A stretch of DNA of 20,905 bases, from positions 1-20,905 of the forward strand of contig JBAROU010000052.1 in NCBI GenBank assembly GCA_049642385.1. The letters run 5' to 3'. Each line of letters starts with the position of its first letter. Position 1 is the first letter of the stretch. The position numbers and the translations under genes are program-made. A model generated the notes under the pieces. The model searched no databases, was not told where the DNA came from, and saw only the letters and a list, made by a program, of their open reading frames with translations. Source of the stretch: JBAROU01 sp049642385 (lineage in GTDB: Bacteria > Chloroflexota > Dehalococcoidia > DSTF01 > RBG-16-68-14). Below, piece by piece: positions 12,552 to 19,346 of the stretch.

Positions 12552-14192
12552 ATGCTGACCCGATCCCTCGCCATAACCACGCTTGTCGCCGTGCTAGCGG
12601 TCGCTGGCCTGCTCGGGTCGCCGGCCAGCGACACAATGGCCGGAACCTCCGGCCCCGCCTTCCCAACCGCCCTGGGCCTGGGCCTCGCGCACACGTGCAC
12701 GCTGCTCGCCTCCGGCGAGGTGCTCTGCTGGGGCGCGAACGAAGTTGGTCAGCTCGGCAGCGGCGCGGGAAACACCACCGAGCGACCGAAGCCTGGGGCC
12801 GTCCTCGGCCTGAGCGACGCCGCGACGACGCTCGCGGTGGGCGGGCTGCACTCCTGCGCGCTGCTCCAGGACACCGGCGCGCAATGCTGGGGCTGGAACC
12901 GCTATGGTCAGCTCGGCAACGGCACCCAGACACCTCCCCTAACCGCGAACCCTGTCCCGGTCAATCTGCTCGTCCAGGCGGGCGGGATGCGATTGCTCGG
13001 CATCGGCGGCATCGATGCGGGCGGCGTCCACACCTGCGCACTGATGACGGCGACCCAAGGCCTCAAGTGCTGGGGCTGGAACGGGTACGGACAGATCGGG
13101 GTGGCCCAACCCTGCAGCAGCAATATCTGCCTAGCGCCGCGCGATGTGAGCGGCCTTACGAGCGGCGTCGCCGCATTCGATCTGGGCGACACCCACAGCT
13201 GCGCCGTAACGACCACGGGCGGCGTCAAGTGCTGGGGCCTGAACGACACGAGCCAGCTTGGCGTGGTGAGCGGCGGGACATGCGGCACGATACCGCCTCA
13301 GGTGCCCTGCAGCACCACGCCGCAGGACGTCGCGGGGCTGAGCAATGTCGTCGCGGTGACGGCTGGCGACAGCCACACTTGCGCGCTCGATGACGCGGGC
13401 GGCGTAAAGTGCTGGGGCGACAACAGCCTCGGGCAGCTCGGCGACGGTCAGACCTGCGGCACCAACACCTGCACCACGCCCGTCGACGTGACCGGCCTGA
13501 CGAGCGGCGTGACCGACATCGTTGCGGGTCGCGACCAAACGTGCGCGCGGGTGGCGACGGGCGTGACGTGCTGGGGCGACAACAATAGCGGCCAGCTCGG
13601 CGACGGTCAGACCTGCGGCAGCGACTTCTGCGCCACACCTGTAAACGTGGCGAACCTGCCGGTAGCGCTGGACGCCATCGGCGCGGGCGGTCAGCACTCC
13701 TGCGGAATCCTGACGTTGCGCACGGTGCTCTGCTGGGGACACAACAACCACGGCCAGCTCGGCGACGCGACGCACGAGGAACGGATCGTACCTACGATCG
13801 TCCTCGGTCTGGGCGGCCCGCCGGACTCCGACCGTGACGGCTGCACGGACGGACAGGAGCTCGGCCCAAACGCCGCGTTCGGCGGCCAGCGCAACTCGAA
13901 CAAGTTCTGGGACTTCTTCGACACGCCAGATGCACTCAACGGCCGCGACGCCATCGTGTCCGCCGGTGATCTCCAGCGCGTCGTCGTCCGCTTCGGCACC
14001 ACCGGATTCCCGGGCGACCCGCTGTCGCCGCCGCCCGCCAGCGGCTATCACGCCGCGTTCGACCGCAGCCCGCCGATGGCAGGCGCGCACCCGTGGGAAG
14101 TGCGCGGGCCAGACGGCGCAATCGCGGCGAACGACATTTTGTTCTCGGTCGGGCAGTTCGGCCACACGTGCGCGAGTCTCGCGCCGCCATAA
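12552..14192 (+). CDS. secreted seven-repeat RCC1-type beta-propeller with dockerin-like tail
   Basis: This 546-residue exported protein has a signal peptide at about 1-31 (ITTLVAVLAVAGLLGSPASD). Seven RCC1/BNR-type repeats follow, each with a CWGxNxxGQLG-like core: CWGANEVGQLG, CWGWNRYGQLG, CWGWNGYGQIG, CWGLNDTSQLG, CWGDNSLGQLG, CWGDNNSGQLG, CWGHNNHGQLG. Seven is the number needed for a closed propeller. Each repeat also has HxC near its start (HTCTL, HSCAL), suggesting a disulfide per blade, as expected outside the cell. The tail has a calcium-type DSDRDGCTDGQELG and a degenerate dockerin-like pair (SAGDLQRVVVRFG; AANDILFSVGQFG). The ligand is unknown; a surface recognition role is plausible. 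The start has GGAG five bases upstream. Confidence 0.83.
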   Translation: MLTRSLAITTLVAVLAVAGLLGSPASDTMAGTSGPAFPTALGLGLAHTCTLLASGEVLCWGANEVGQLGSGAGNTTERPKPGAVLGLSDAATTLAVGGLHSCALLQDTGAQCWGWNRYGQLGNGTQTPPLTANPVPVNLLVQAGGMRLLGIGGIDAGGVHTCALMTATQGLKCWGWNGYGQIGVAQPCSSNICLAPRDVSGLTSGVAAFDLGDTHSCAVTTTGGVKCWGLNDTSQLGVVSGGTCGTIPPQVPCSTTPQDVAGLSNVVAVTAGDSHTCALDDAGGVKCWGDNSLGQLGDGQTCGTNTCTTPVDVTGLTSGVTDIVAGRDQTCARVATGVTCWGDNNSGQLGDGQTCGSDFCATPVNVANLPVALDAIGAGGQHSCGILTLRTVLCWGHNNHGQLGDATHEERIVPTIVLGLGGPPDSDRDGCTDGQELGPNAAFGGQRNSNKFWDFFDTPDALNGRDAIVSAGDLQRVVVRFGTTGFPGDPLSPPPASGYHAAFDRSPPMAGAHPWEVRGPDGAIAANDILFSVGQFGHTCASLAPP

Positions 14193-14205
14193 GCTCTGGT
14201 AACAC

Positions 14206-14233
14206 TTGACAGGCCATGAGGCTTTGATATACT
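14206..14233 (+). promoter_or_regulatory. strong promoter of the pan operon
   Basis: A consensus TTGACA (14206-14211) and TATACT (14228-14233) are separated by 16 bases, with TGA directly before the -10 (extended -10). Transcription would start near 14239-14241, almost exactly where the pan RNA begins. It lies just after the stop of the RCC1 gene. Confidence 0.85.
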
Positions 14234-14237
14234 AGCG

Positions 14238-14322
14238 TCGCCATTGATCCGCCTCAGGCGGACGGTGAGCGAAAGATTGAGCGAACGCCATCGCTGCTTG
14301 GATCCGGCAGGACCGAGACGGC
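14238..14322 (+). ncRNA. tandem pan RNA motif (two copies) in the panDBC leader
   Basis: Two hairpins share one architecture. Copy 1 (14238-14272): outer stem TCGC/GCGA, bulged A14268 on the 3' side, middle stem CATTG/CGGTG, bulged A14247 on the 5' side, inner stem TCCGCC/GGCGGA, loop TCA. Copy 2 (14293-14322): outer stem GCTG/CGGC, bulged A14318, middle stem CTTGG/CCGAG, bulged A14302, inner stem TCC/GGA, loop GGCA. In both, the outer stem is 4 bp, the middle stem 5 bp, and one A is bulged on each side at the same place. The published pan motif, found upstream of pantothenate genes in Chloroflexi, Firmicutes and Proteobacteria, is described as a stem with two conserved bulged As, mostly in tandem. 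The match to that description is from memory and was not scored with a covariance model. Confidence 0.85.
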
Positions 14323-14338
14323 ACATATCGAGAGATGC

Positions 14339-14376
14339 CGCCCTTTCGGCCCCCGGTTTGGCTGAAGGGGCGTTTT
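14339..14376 (+). terminator. terminator-like hairpin between the pan RNA and panD
   Basis: A 13-bp stem forms between 14339-14351 and 14360-14372, with two G-U pairs and loop CCCGGTTT. It is followed at once by TTTT (14373-14376) and then CATT. It lies inside the leader, 16 bases before the panD ATG, so it is more likely an attenuator than an end of an upstream transcript. The copy-2 base CGGCA (14319-14323) could pair instead with TGCCG (14336-14340), overlapping the first two bases of this stem. Confidence 0.65.
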
Positions 14377-14392
14377 CATTCGGGTGGGGCCA

Positions 14393-14773
14393 ATGCGCAC
14401 GATGCTCAAGAGCAAGATCCACCGGGCGCGAGTGACCGACGCGAACCTGCAGTACGAAGGCAGCGTCACGATCGACCCGGAGCTGATGGAAGCAGCCGAC
14501 CTGCTCCCGTTCGAGCAGGTGCAGCTGCTGGACATCGACAACGGCGCGCGGCTCACCACCTACGCGATCGAGGGCGAACGTGGCAGCCGCCAGGTGGTCG
14601 TGAACGGCGCGGCGGCACACCTGGTCCACACCGGCGACACGATCATCATCCTCAGCTACGTCAGCCTTTCCGACGACGAGTCCCGTCGGCTCGAGCCGCG
14701 CCTCGTCTACGTCGATGAGGCGAACGACATCGTGCGCACCAGCCACGTCATAGAGACGCCGGTCGCCGTGTAG
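14393..14773 (+). CDS. panD: aspartate 1-decarboxylase proenzyme
   Basis: PanD decarboxylates aspartate to beta-alanine for pantothenate synthesis. It is made as a proenzyme that cleaves itself to form a pyruvoyl group. The 126-residue protein has MRTMLKSKIHRARVT at its N-terminus and YEGSVTID at the processing site; cleavage is expected between Gly23 and Ser24, which becomes the pyruvoyl residue. Also present are IDNGARLTTYAIEG and NGAAAHLVHTGDTIIILSY, as in the family. ATG 14393 fits the usual length before the GS site; an in-frame GTG at 14384 and ATG at 14402 are alternatives. The G-rich GGGTGGGG at 14382-14389 may serve as ribosome binding site, and could pair with GGCCCC at 14349-14354. 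First gene of the pan operon. Confidence 0.95.
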   Translation: MRTMLKSKIHRARVTDANLQYEGSVTIDPELMEAADLLPFEQVQLLDIDNGARLTTYAIEGERGSRQVVVNGAAAHLVHTGDTIIILSYVSLSDDESRRLEPRLVYVDEANDIVRTSHVIETPVAV

Positions 14774-14794
14774 CGACGCGCAAGGGGGTACACC

Positions 14795-15733
14795 ATGGCC
14801 AAGCAAACACGGGTCACTACGAACGAGGTCAAGGCGATGAAGCGTCGCGGCGAGCCCATCGTCATGCTCACCGCGTACGACTACCCGTCGGCCCGCCTCG
14901 TCGAGCAAGCCGGCGTGCCGGTGATCCTCGTCGGTGACACGCTGGGCATGGTCGTGCTTGGCTACGACACGACGGTGCCCGTCACGATGGACGACATGCT
15001 CCACCACGTGAAAGCTGTCGTTCGCGGCACCGAGCGCACGCTCGTCGTCGCCGACATGCCCTTCATGAGCTACCAGACCGGCCCGGACGAAGCGCTGCGC
15101 AACGCGGGGCGCTTCCTGCAGGAGAGCGGCGCGCAGGCGGTGAAGCTCGAGGGCGGCGTTGCCGTCGCCGAGACCGTCCGCCGCATCACGGACGCGGGCA
15201 TTCCGGTGATGGGCCACATCGGCCTCACGCCACAGGCGGTGCACCAGTTCGGCGGCTGGAAGGTGCAGGGCAAGACGCACCAGGCCGCTGTCCGCCTGAT
15301 GAACGACGCGCTCGCGCTGGAGCGAGCCGGCGCGTTTGCCGTCGTGCTCGAACTCGTGCCGACGCCGCTCGCCAGTCTTATCAGCAAGCGCCTGCGCGTC
15401 CCGACCATCGGCATCGGCGCCGGGCCCGGCTGCGACGGTCAGGTGCAGGTGTACCATGACATCCTTGGCCTGTTTGAAGACTTCGTTCCGAAGCACACGC
15501 GCCGCTACGCCGAGCTGGGCGACGCGATCCGCGAGGCGGTCGCCGCGTACGCGGCTGACGTGCGCGCAGCGCGCTTCCCGACCGACGAGAACGGCTTCGA
15601 GATGGACGAGCGCGCGCTCGCCGAGCTCCTCACATCCGACGACAAGCCCGAAGCCACGCGCCCCCGCCCCAGAGGTAAAGGCAAGCGCAACGGCGACAGC
15701 GAATACACCCGATCTCCGGCCATCGGCGGCTAA
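14795..15733 (+). CDS. panB: 3-methyl-2-oxobutanoate hydroxymethyltransferase
   Basis: PanB transfers a hydroxymethyl group from 5,10-methylene-THF to alpha-ketoisovalerate, giving ketopantoate. The barrel motifs are clear: MLTAYDYPSA, VGDTLGMVVLGYDTT (Asp48), VADMPFMSY (Asp87) and VKLEGG (Glu119) for the metal site. GHIGLTPQAVHQFGG, FAVVLELVP and TIGIGAGPGCDGQVQVYHDILG follow. At 312 residues it is longer than the usual 260-280. The extra ~30 residues after the barrel are basic and proline/arginine-rich (RPRPRGKGKRNG) and probably disordered. A GGGGG stretch precedes the ATG. It lies 21 bases after panD and 7 bases before panC. Confidence 0.97.
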   Translation: MAKQTRVTTNEVKAMKRRGEPIVMLTAYDYPSARLVEQAGVPVILVGDTLGMVVLGYDTTVPVTMDDMLHHVKAVVRGTERTLVVADMPFMSYQTGPDEALRNAGRFLQESGAQAVKLEGGVAVAETVRRITDAGIPVMGHIGLTPQAVHQFGGWKVQGKTHQAAVRLMNDALALERAGAFAVVLELVPTPLASLISKRLRVPTIGIGAGPGCDGQVQVYHDILGLFEDFVPKHTRRYAELGDAIREAVAAYAADVRAARFPTDENGFEMDERALAELLTSDDKPEATRPRPRGKGKRNGDSEYTRSPAIGG

Positions 15734-15740
15734 CAACGGC

Positions 15741-16577
15741 ATGCGGGTCGCGACGACCGTGGGGGAGCTGCGCGTCCTTCGGGGCGCCATGCCCGGCGAC
15801 GTGGGTCTCGTGCCCACGATGGGTTTCTTGCACGAAGGCCATCTCTCCCTTGTGCGCGCCGCGCGCGAGCAAAACGACCACGTCATCGTGAGCAACTTCG
15901 TCAACCCCACACAGTTCGGCCCCGGTGAGGATTTCGAGCGCTATCCGCGCGACGAGGAGCGCGATCTGGCGCTCCTGCGCGACGAGCGCGTCGACGCCGT
16001 CTTCGCTCCGTCCGTGGAGGAGATGTACCCGGAAGGAGAGGCCACATTCGTTGACGTCACGCGCCTGACCGAGCGGCTCGAGGGCGCCCACCGGCCCGGG
16101 CACTTCCGCGGCATGACCACCGTCGTCGCGAAGCTGCTCAACATCGTGCAGCCGAGGCGAGCATACTTTGGCCGCAAGGACGCCCAGCAACTCGTCGTCG
16201 TGCGACGCATGGCGCGCGACTTGCACTTCGACGTCGAGATCATTGGCCTGCCCACGGTGCGCGAGCCGGACGGCCTGGCGCTGAGCAGTCGCAACGCCTA
16301 TCTCGCACCGAACGAACGCGAGGCCGCGCTCGTGCTCGCGAAGGCGCTCCGCCGCGCCGAGGAGCTGTTCGCCGCGGGCGAACGCAGCGGCGAAACGCTG
16401 CGTCAGGCGATGCGCGATGTGATTGCCCGCGAGCCGCTGGCACAGGTAAACTACGTGAGCGTGGCCAACACCGAATCATTAGAAGAGCTCGAACGCATCC
16501 ATCACGCTGCGCTCGCGTCGCTTGCGGTGCGCTTCGGCTCGACGCGCCTGATCGACAACGTCACCCTGTCCGGCTGA
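15741..16577 (+). CDS. panC: pantoate--beta-alanine ligase
   Basis: PanC joins pantoate and beta-alanine with ATP to make pantothenate. The 278-residue protein has VPTMGFLHEGHLSLVR with the HIGH-like His31/His34, SNFVNPTQFGPGEDFERYPR and the LEGAHRPGHFRGMTTVV loop. FGRKDAQQLVVVRRM and the KMSKS-like LSSRNAYL also occur. The frame is open far upstream into panB (15336), but the family N-terminus begins at MRVATTVGELR, so ATG 15741 is chosen. It sits seven bases after the panB stop and lacks a clear Shine-Dalgarno, suggesting translational coupling. surE follows after 23 bases. Confidence 0.96.
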   Translation: MRVATTVGELRVLRGAMPGDVGLVPTMGFLHEGHLSLVRAAREQNDHVIVSNFVNPTQFGPGEDFERYPRDEERDLALLRDERVDAVFAPSVEEMYPEGEATFVDVTRLTERLEGAHRPGHFRGMTTVVAKLLNIVQPRRAYFGRKDAQQLVVVRRMARDLHFDVEIIGLPTVREPDGLALSSRNAYLAPNEREAALVLAKALRRAEELFAAGERSGETLRQAMRDVIAREPLAQVNYVSVANTESLEELERIHHAALASLAVRFGSTRLIDNVTLSG

Positions 16578-16600
16578 AGCCTGGCCTGCGAGATGAGAGC

Positions 16601-17401
16601 ATGACCGAACCACGACGCGTTCTCGTCACCAACGATGATGGCATCGAGTCGCCCAGCCTATGGATGCTGGCGGAAGCGATGGCTGAGATCGGTCAGGTGA
16701 TGATCGTGGCTCCGGCCACGGACGTTTCGGGGTCCGGCACCATGGTCACCTATCGACGCGACATCCAGGTGCAGCAGGTACCGGAGCGCATCGCGGGCAT
16801 CAAAGCGTACATGGTGAACGGCACGCCTGCCGACTGCGTCCTGATCGGCATGCGCCGGCTAAAAGAAGGGCGCATCGGCGTGGTCGCATCTGGCATCAAC
16901 GTCGGCCCGAACCTCGGCGTCGACTTCTACCTATCGGGCACATGCGGCGCAGCGCTGATGGGGGCGTTTCGCCACATCACCTCGTTCGCCATCTCGCAGG
17001 ACGCCGTGTTGAACGCCGATGGCCAGCCGGTGCTCCATTGGGAAACGTCGCAGGTGATCGCGCGCAACATCGCGCGCGGCATTGCCGACGGCACGATCCC
17101 CGAAGGGGCGTTCTTGAACATCAATGCGCCGGCGCGCCCGCCGAGCGAGGTCGAGGGTGTGGCGATCACGCGCGTGGCGCCGGGCGGCTACATGCACCTC
17201 GCGGAATCGGGAGATGGCATCCACGAACGGCTCGAGCGCGAGATCGTCGCCGACAAGCGCCACGCCCACCCCGGTACCGACATTCGTGCGGTGCTAGACG
17301 GCTACGTCTCGATCAGCCCGCTCGACACGGCGCTCAGCCACGAGGCGCACCTACGCCAGCTGCGGGCTTCGACCGATGGGCTGGCGGCAGGCTTGCACTA
17401 G
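16601..17401 (+). CDS. surE: SurE-type 5'/3'-nucleotidase
   Basis: SurE proteins are metal-dependent phosphatases acting on nucleoside monophosphates and related substrates. The 266-residue protein has LVTNDDGIESPSL (Asp12/Asp13), APATDVSGSG (Ser43/Ser45), VNGTPADCV and SGINVGPNLGVDFYLSGTCGAA (Asn100), all of which belong to the active site. LNINAPARPP and the GYVSISPLDTALSH ending are also typical. The start ATG follows GAGATGAGAG. It lies 23 bases after panC on the same strand and may be carried on the pan transcript, although surE has no known pantothenate role. It is convergent with the next gene. Confidence 0.93.
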   Translation: MTEPRRVLVTNDDGIESPSLWMLAEAMAEIGQVMIVAPATDVSGSGTMVTYRRDIQVQQVPERIAGIKAYMVNGTPADCVLIGMRRLKEGRIGVVASGINVGPNLGVDFYLSGTCGAALMGAFRHITSFAISQDAVLNADGQPVLHWETSQVIARNIARGIADGTIPEGAFLNINAPARPPSEVEGVAITRVAPGGYMHLAESGDGIHERLEREIVADKRHAHPGTDIRAVLDGYVSISPLDTALSHEAHLRQLRASTDGLAAGLH

Positions 17402-17408
17402 CTTCAGC

Positions 17409-17425
17409 GGCGCTCCTACGGCGCC
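17409..17425. other. short hairpin at a convergent junction
   Basis: GGCGC (17409-17413) and GCGCC (17421-17425) enclose seven bases between the surE stop and the end of the convergent dockerin gene. It lacks a T tract, so a terminator role is only possible. Confidence 0.3.
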
Positions 17426-18255
17426 ATCTGGCCGAAGTGCTGCACCACGCCGACCACGTCCGCGACACTGATCACGCCATCAGCATTGACGTCTACGTCG
17501 GCAGACGCAGGCGGCACGGTCTGGCCAAAGGCCATCACCACAGCAACGATGTCTGCGACCGATACAACCCCATCGCCATTTATGTCCCAGGGGAAGCTGC
17601 AGTCGATGGTGAGAACCTCATCGACGCCCTTGTCGTTTTGGTCTAGTGCACGCTCCAGGTTCTCATTTTCCAGTTCAGAACCTTCTGGATCCCCGTGCAC
17701 CAACGAAATCGTGTTGCCACTTGTTTCGCCCGTTGTGCAGGCAAAGTCAATCTCGGCAACACGACCGAGATAGGTCGATTCGTTTGCCCCGAGACCTAGA
17801 ACACAGGCGATGAGGTAGCTCCCTGGGCCGTCTGCTTCTGCATCGAACGTGCAGCCGGGCCAGATACCTTGAATCTCGCTCGCAGCAGGTCGATTGATTC
17901 GGGTCAGGCCAGAGGAGTATTCCAGCTTGATTGCGACAGCGAGGTAGCCGGCCGTTGTATCGCTATCACCGTCGGGCATTCCCGCGAGGCTATTGACATT
18001 CGCTCGGATGGTGAACTGCGCCCCGGGCGGGACGATGCAGGAGTCCGCAGGTGGCGAGGTCTGTGTGTTGCAGTCCGGCACCGTGTCGCCATCGACGTCG
18101 ATCCCGATCGAGAGGTCGGGCGAAGGCGTACCGCCCGCGGCCTCTGAGTGTTTGACGACCACGCCCCCAACAAGCAACGTGAGCATCGCAATGCTTGCGA
18201 TCGTGAGCAAGATCGCGGACTTCACCATGCTCCAATGATTCGTTGTTCGCATCAT
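17416..18255 (-). CDS. secreted dockerin protein (paralogue A)
   Basis: This 279-residue exported protein has a long basic N-region and a hydrophobic segment at about 13-33 (SAILLTIASIAMLTLLVGGVV). Next is the shared block GGTPSPDLSIGIDVDGDTVPDC. A ~150-residue beta-rich, cohesin-like middle with several cysteines (STYLGRVAEIDFACT) follows. It ends in dockerin repeats FPWDINGDGVVSVADIVAVV and DVNADGVISVADVVGVVQHFG. The ATG at 18253-18255 is chosen because a perfect AAGGAGG (complement of 18261-18267) lies five bases upstream; the GTG at 18261 would sit inside that site. It has its own TATAAT promoter. It aligns along its whole length with the next gene and resembles the gene at 11637. Confidence 0.8.
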   Translation of the reverse strand: MMRTTNHWSMVKSAILLTIASIAMLTLLVGGVVVKHSEAAGGTPSPDLSIGIDVDGDTVPDCNTQTSPPADSCIVPPGAQFTIRANVNSLAGMPDGDSDTTAGYLAVAIKLEYSSGLTRINRPAASEIQGIWPGCTFDAEADGPGSYLIACVLGLGANESTYLGRVAEIDFACTTGETSGNTISLVHGDPEGSELENENLERALDQNDKGVDEVLTIDCSFPWDINGDGVVSVADIVAVVMAFGQTVPPASADVDVNADGVISVADVVGVVQHFGQMAP

Positions 18256-18308
18256 GGCCACCTCCTTGGACGAAAACGCTTGCCGCTTCCCGTGCCAGTT
18301 GCGGCTAC

Positions 18309-18343
18309 ATTATACGGAGGCTGTCAAGGTCTGCCGCTGTCAA
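18309..18343 (-). promoter_or_regulatory. TATAAT promoter with two TTGACAGC direct repeats
   Basis: On the minus strand a perfect TATAAT (complement of 18309-18314) is preceded by TTGACAGC at 18327-18320 and again at 18343-18336, 16 bases apart. Neither TTGACA is at the normal 16-18 base spacing (gaps of 7 and 23). The repeats may therefore be activator or repressor sites rather than -35 boxes. The outer copy overlaps the stop of the upstream gene. Confidence 0.5.
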
Positions 18344-19230
18344 GCGCCGGAGGACATGAGAACTTCACAGAAGTGGTGAACGACTTCCGCCACGTCCTCG
18401 ATGCTGACACGGCCGTCGCCGGTCAGGTCGGCCTCCATGGGCGCGGGAGGCGCATTCTGCCCAAACGCCATCACGACAATGAACGCGTCGCCCACGCTCA
18501 CCGCGCCGTCGCCGTTCACGTCCCAGGGGAACGTGCAGTCGATGTTGAGCACCTCGGGCGCGCCACCGTCGTTCACATCCACGGCGAGGCCGTGCTTGCC
18601 AACGTCGTCGACCAGGTAACTGGGTCCTTGGCGTAACGAGACGGCGCTCATCATCGCGCTCATCATCATGCCTGAGCAGGTGAAATCGACCTCCATGAGC
18701 TTGCCGAGATACGTCGATTCCACCCCGGTGGGGAAGCCCGAGCCGCACAGGCCGACGTAGGCGTTCATGTTATCCATCGTGTCGAACATATCGCTGCCCG
18801 AACAAACGGCGGACCCAAGGTCGGGCCAGAACGGTTGCCCTGAGGCCGCGCGGAACTCGCGGTCGCCTGGGCGGTCCTGCAACATCAAGCCAGCGTGGGT
18901 GAGGCTGGCGCGGAAACCGGTGTATCCATGCTCGCCGTCCCCGTCAAAGTCCTCCATGCCCGCGATGTCGTCCACGTAGACCTCCACGGTGAACACCTGA
19001 CCGCGCGGCACGCTGCAGCTTCCTTCAGGCGGCGAGCCGCGCGTATCGCAGTCGGGCGTGGTATCCCCGTCAACATCGACCTGGATCGAGAGATCGGGCG
19101 AAGGAAGGCCACCGGCCGCCGCGCGCTCGAAGCGCAGGTTACCCGCGATGAGTGCCGTGCCCAGCAGCGTCGCCAACACGAGCATCAACCGTAATCGACG
19201 AAGGGTTGTAGGTAGCAGTTCTGGATTCAT
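18340..19230 (-). CDS. secreted dockerin protein (paralogue B)
   Basis: This 296-residue exported protein begins MNPELLPTTLRRLRLMLVLA, with a hydrophobic signal at about 13-29. It then carries the same block as paralogue A (GGLPSPDLSIQVDVDGDTTPDC), a cysteine-containing cohesin-like middle (ESTYLGKLMEVDFTCS) and a methionine-rich insert (GMMMSAMMSAV). Terminal dockerin repeats are FPWDVNGDGAVSVGDAFIVV and DLTGDGRVSIEDVAEVVHHF. The ATG at 19228-19230 has GGAG four bases upstream; the frame is open to 19266 without a better site. It lies 84 bases upstream of paralogue A on the same strand, but A has its own promoter. Confidence 0.8.
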   Translation of the reverse strand: MNPELLPTTLRRLRLMLVLATLLGTALIAGNLRFERAAAGGLPSPDLSIQVDVDGDTTPDCDTRGSPPEGSCSVPRGQVFTVEVYVDDIAGMEDFDGDGEHGYTGFRASLTHAGLMLQDRPGDREFRAASGQPFWPDLGSAVCSGSDMFDTMDNMNAYVGLCGSGFPTGVESTYLGKLMEVDFTCSGMMMSAMMSAVSLRQGPSYLVDDVGKHGLAVDVNDGGAPEVLNIDCTFPWDVNGDGAVSVGDAFIVVMAFGQNAPPAPMEADLTGDGRVSIEDVAEVVHHFCEVLMSSGA

Positions 19231-19307
19231 ACATCTCCGATTTGTAGGTGTAGGCGGACTCGCCACCAGAAGGATGGTGCGAGGTCACAAGTATACCAGG
19301 AACCGCC

Positions 19308-19335
19308 TTGCGGGGCCATTCCACCTTGTTACAAT
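19308..19335 (+). promoter_or_regulatory. promoter of yebC
   Basis: TTGCGG (19308-19313) and TACAAT (19330-19335) are 16 bases apart with TGT before the -10 (extended -10). The start near 19342 leaves a leader of about five bases before ATG 19347, without a Shine-Dalgarno. Confidence 0.6.
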
Positions 19336-19346
19336 GGGGTTCAGTC

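Noticed and set aside
13131..14165. 344-residue open frame on the minus strand over the RCC1 gene
   Set aside because: It mirrors the repeat structure of the real gene in antisense, with no start signal or recognisable domain.
12570..14190. CRISPR-like or satellite repeats in the RCC1 gene
   Set aside because: The periodic DNA similarity is explained by the CWGxNxxGQLG protein repeats; units are degenerate, in frame and unevenly spaced.
14048..15910. 620-residue open frame on the minus strand over the pan operon
   Set aside because: It is antisense to panD, panB and part of panC and crosses the pan leader; its length comes from high-GC third positions in the real genes.
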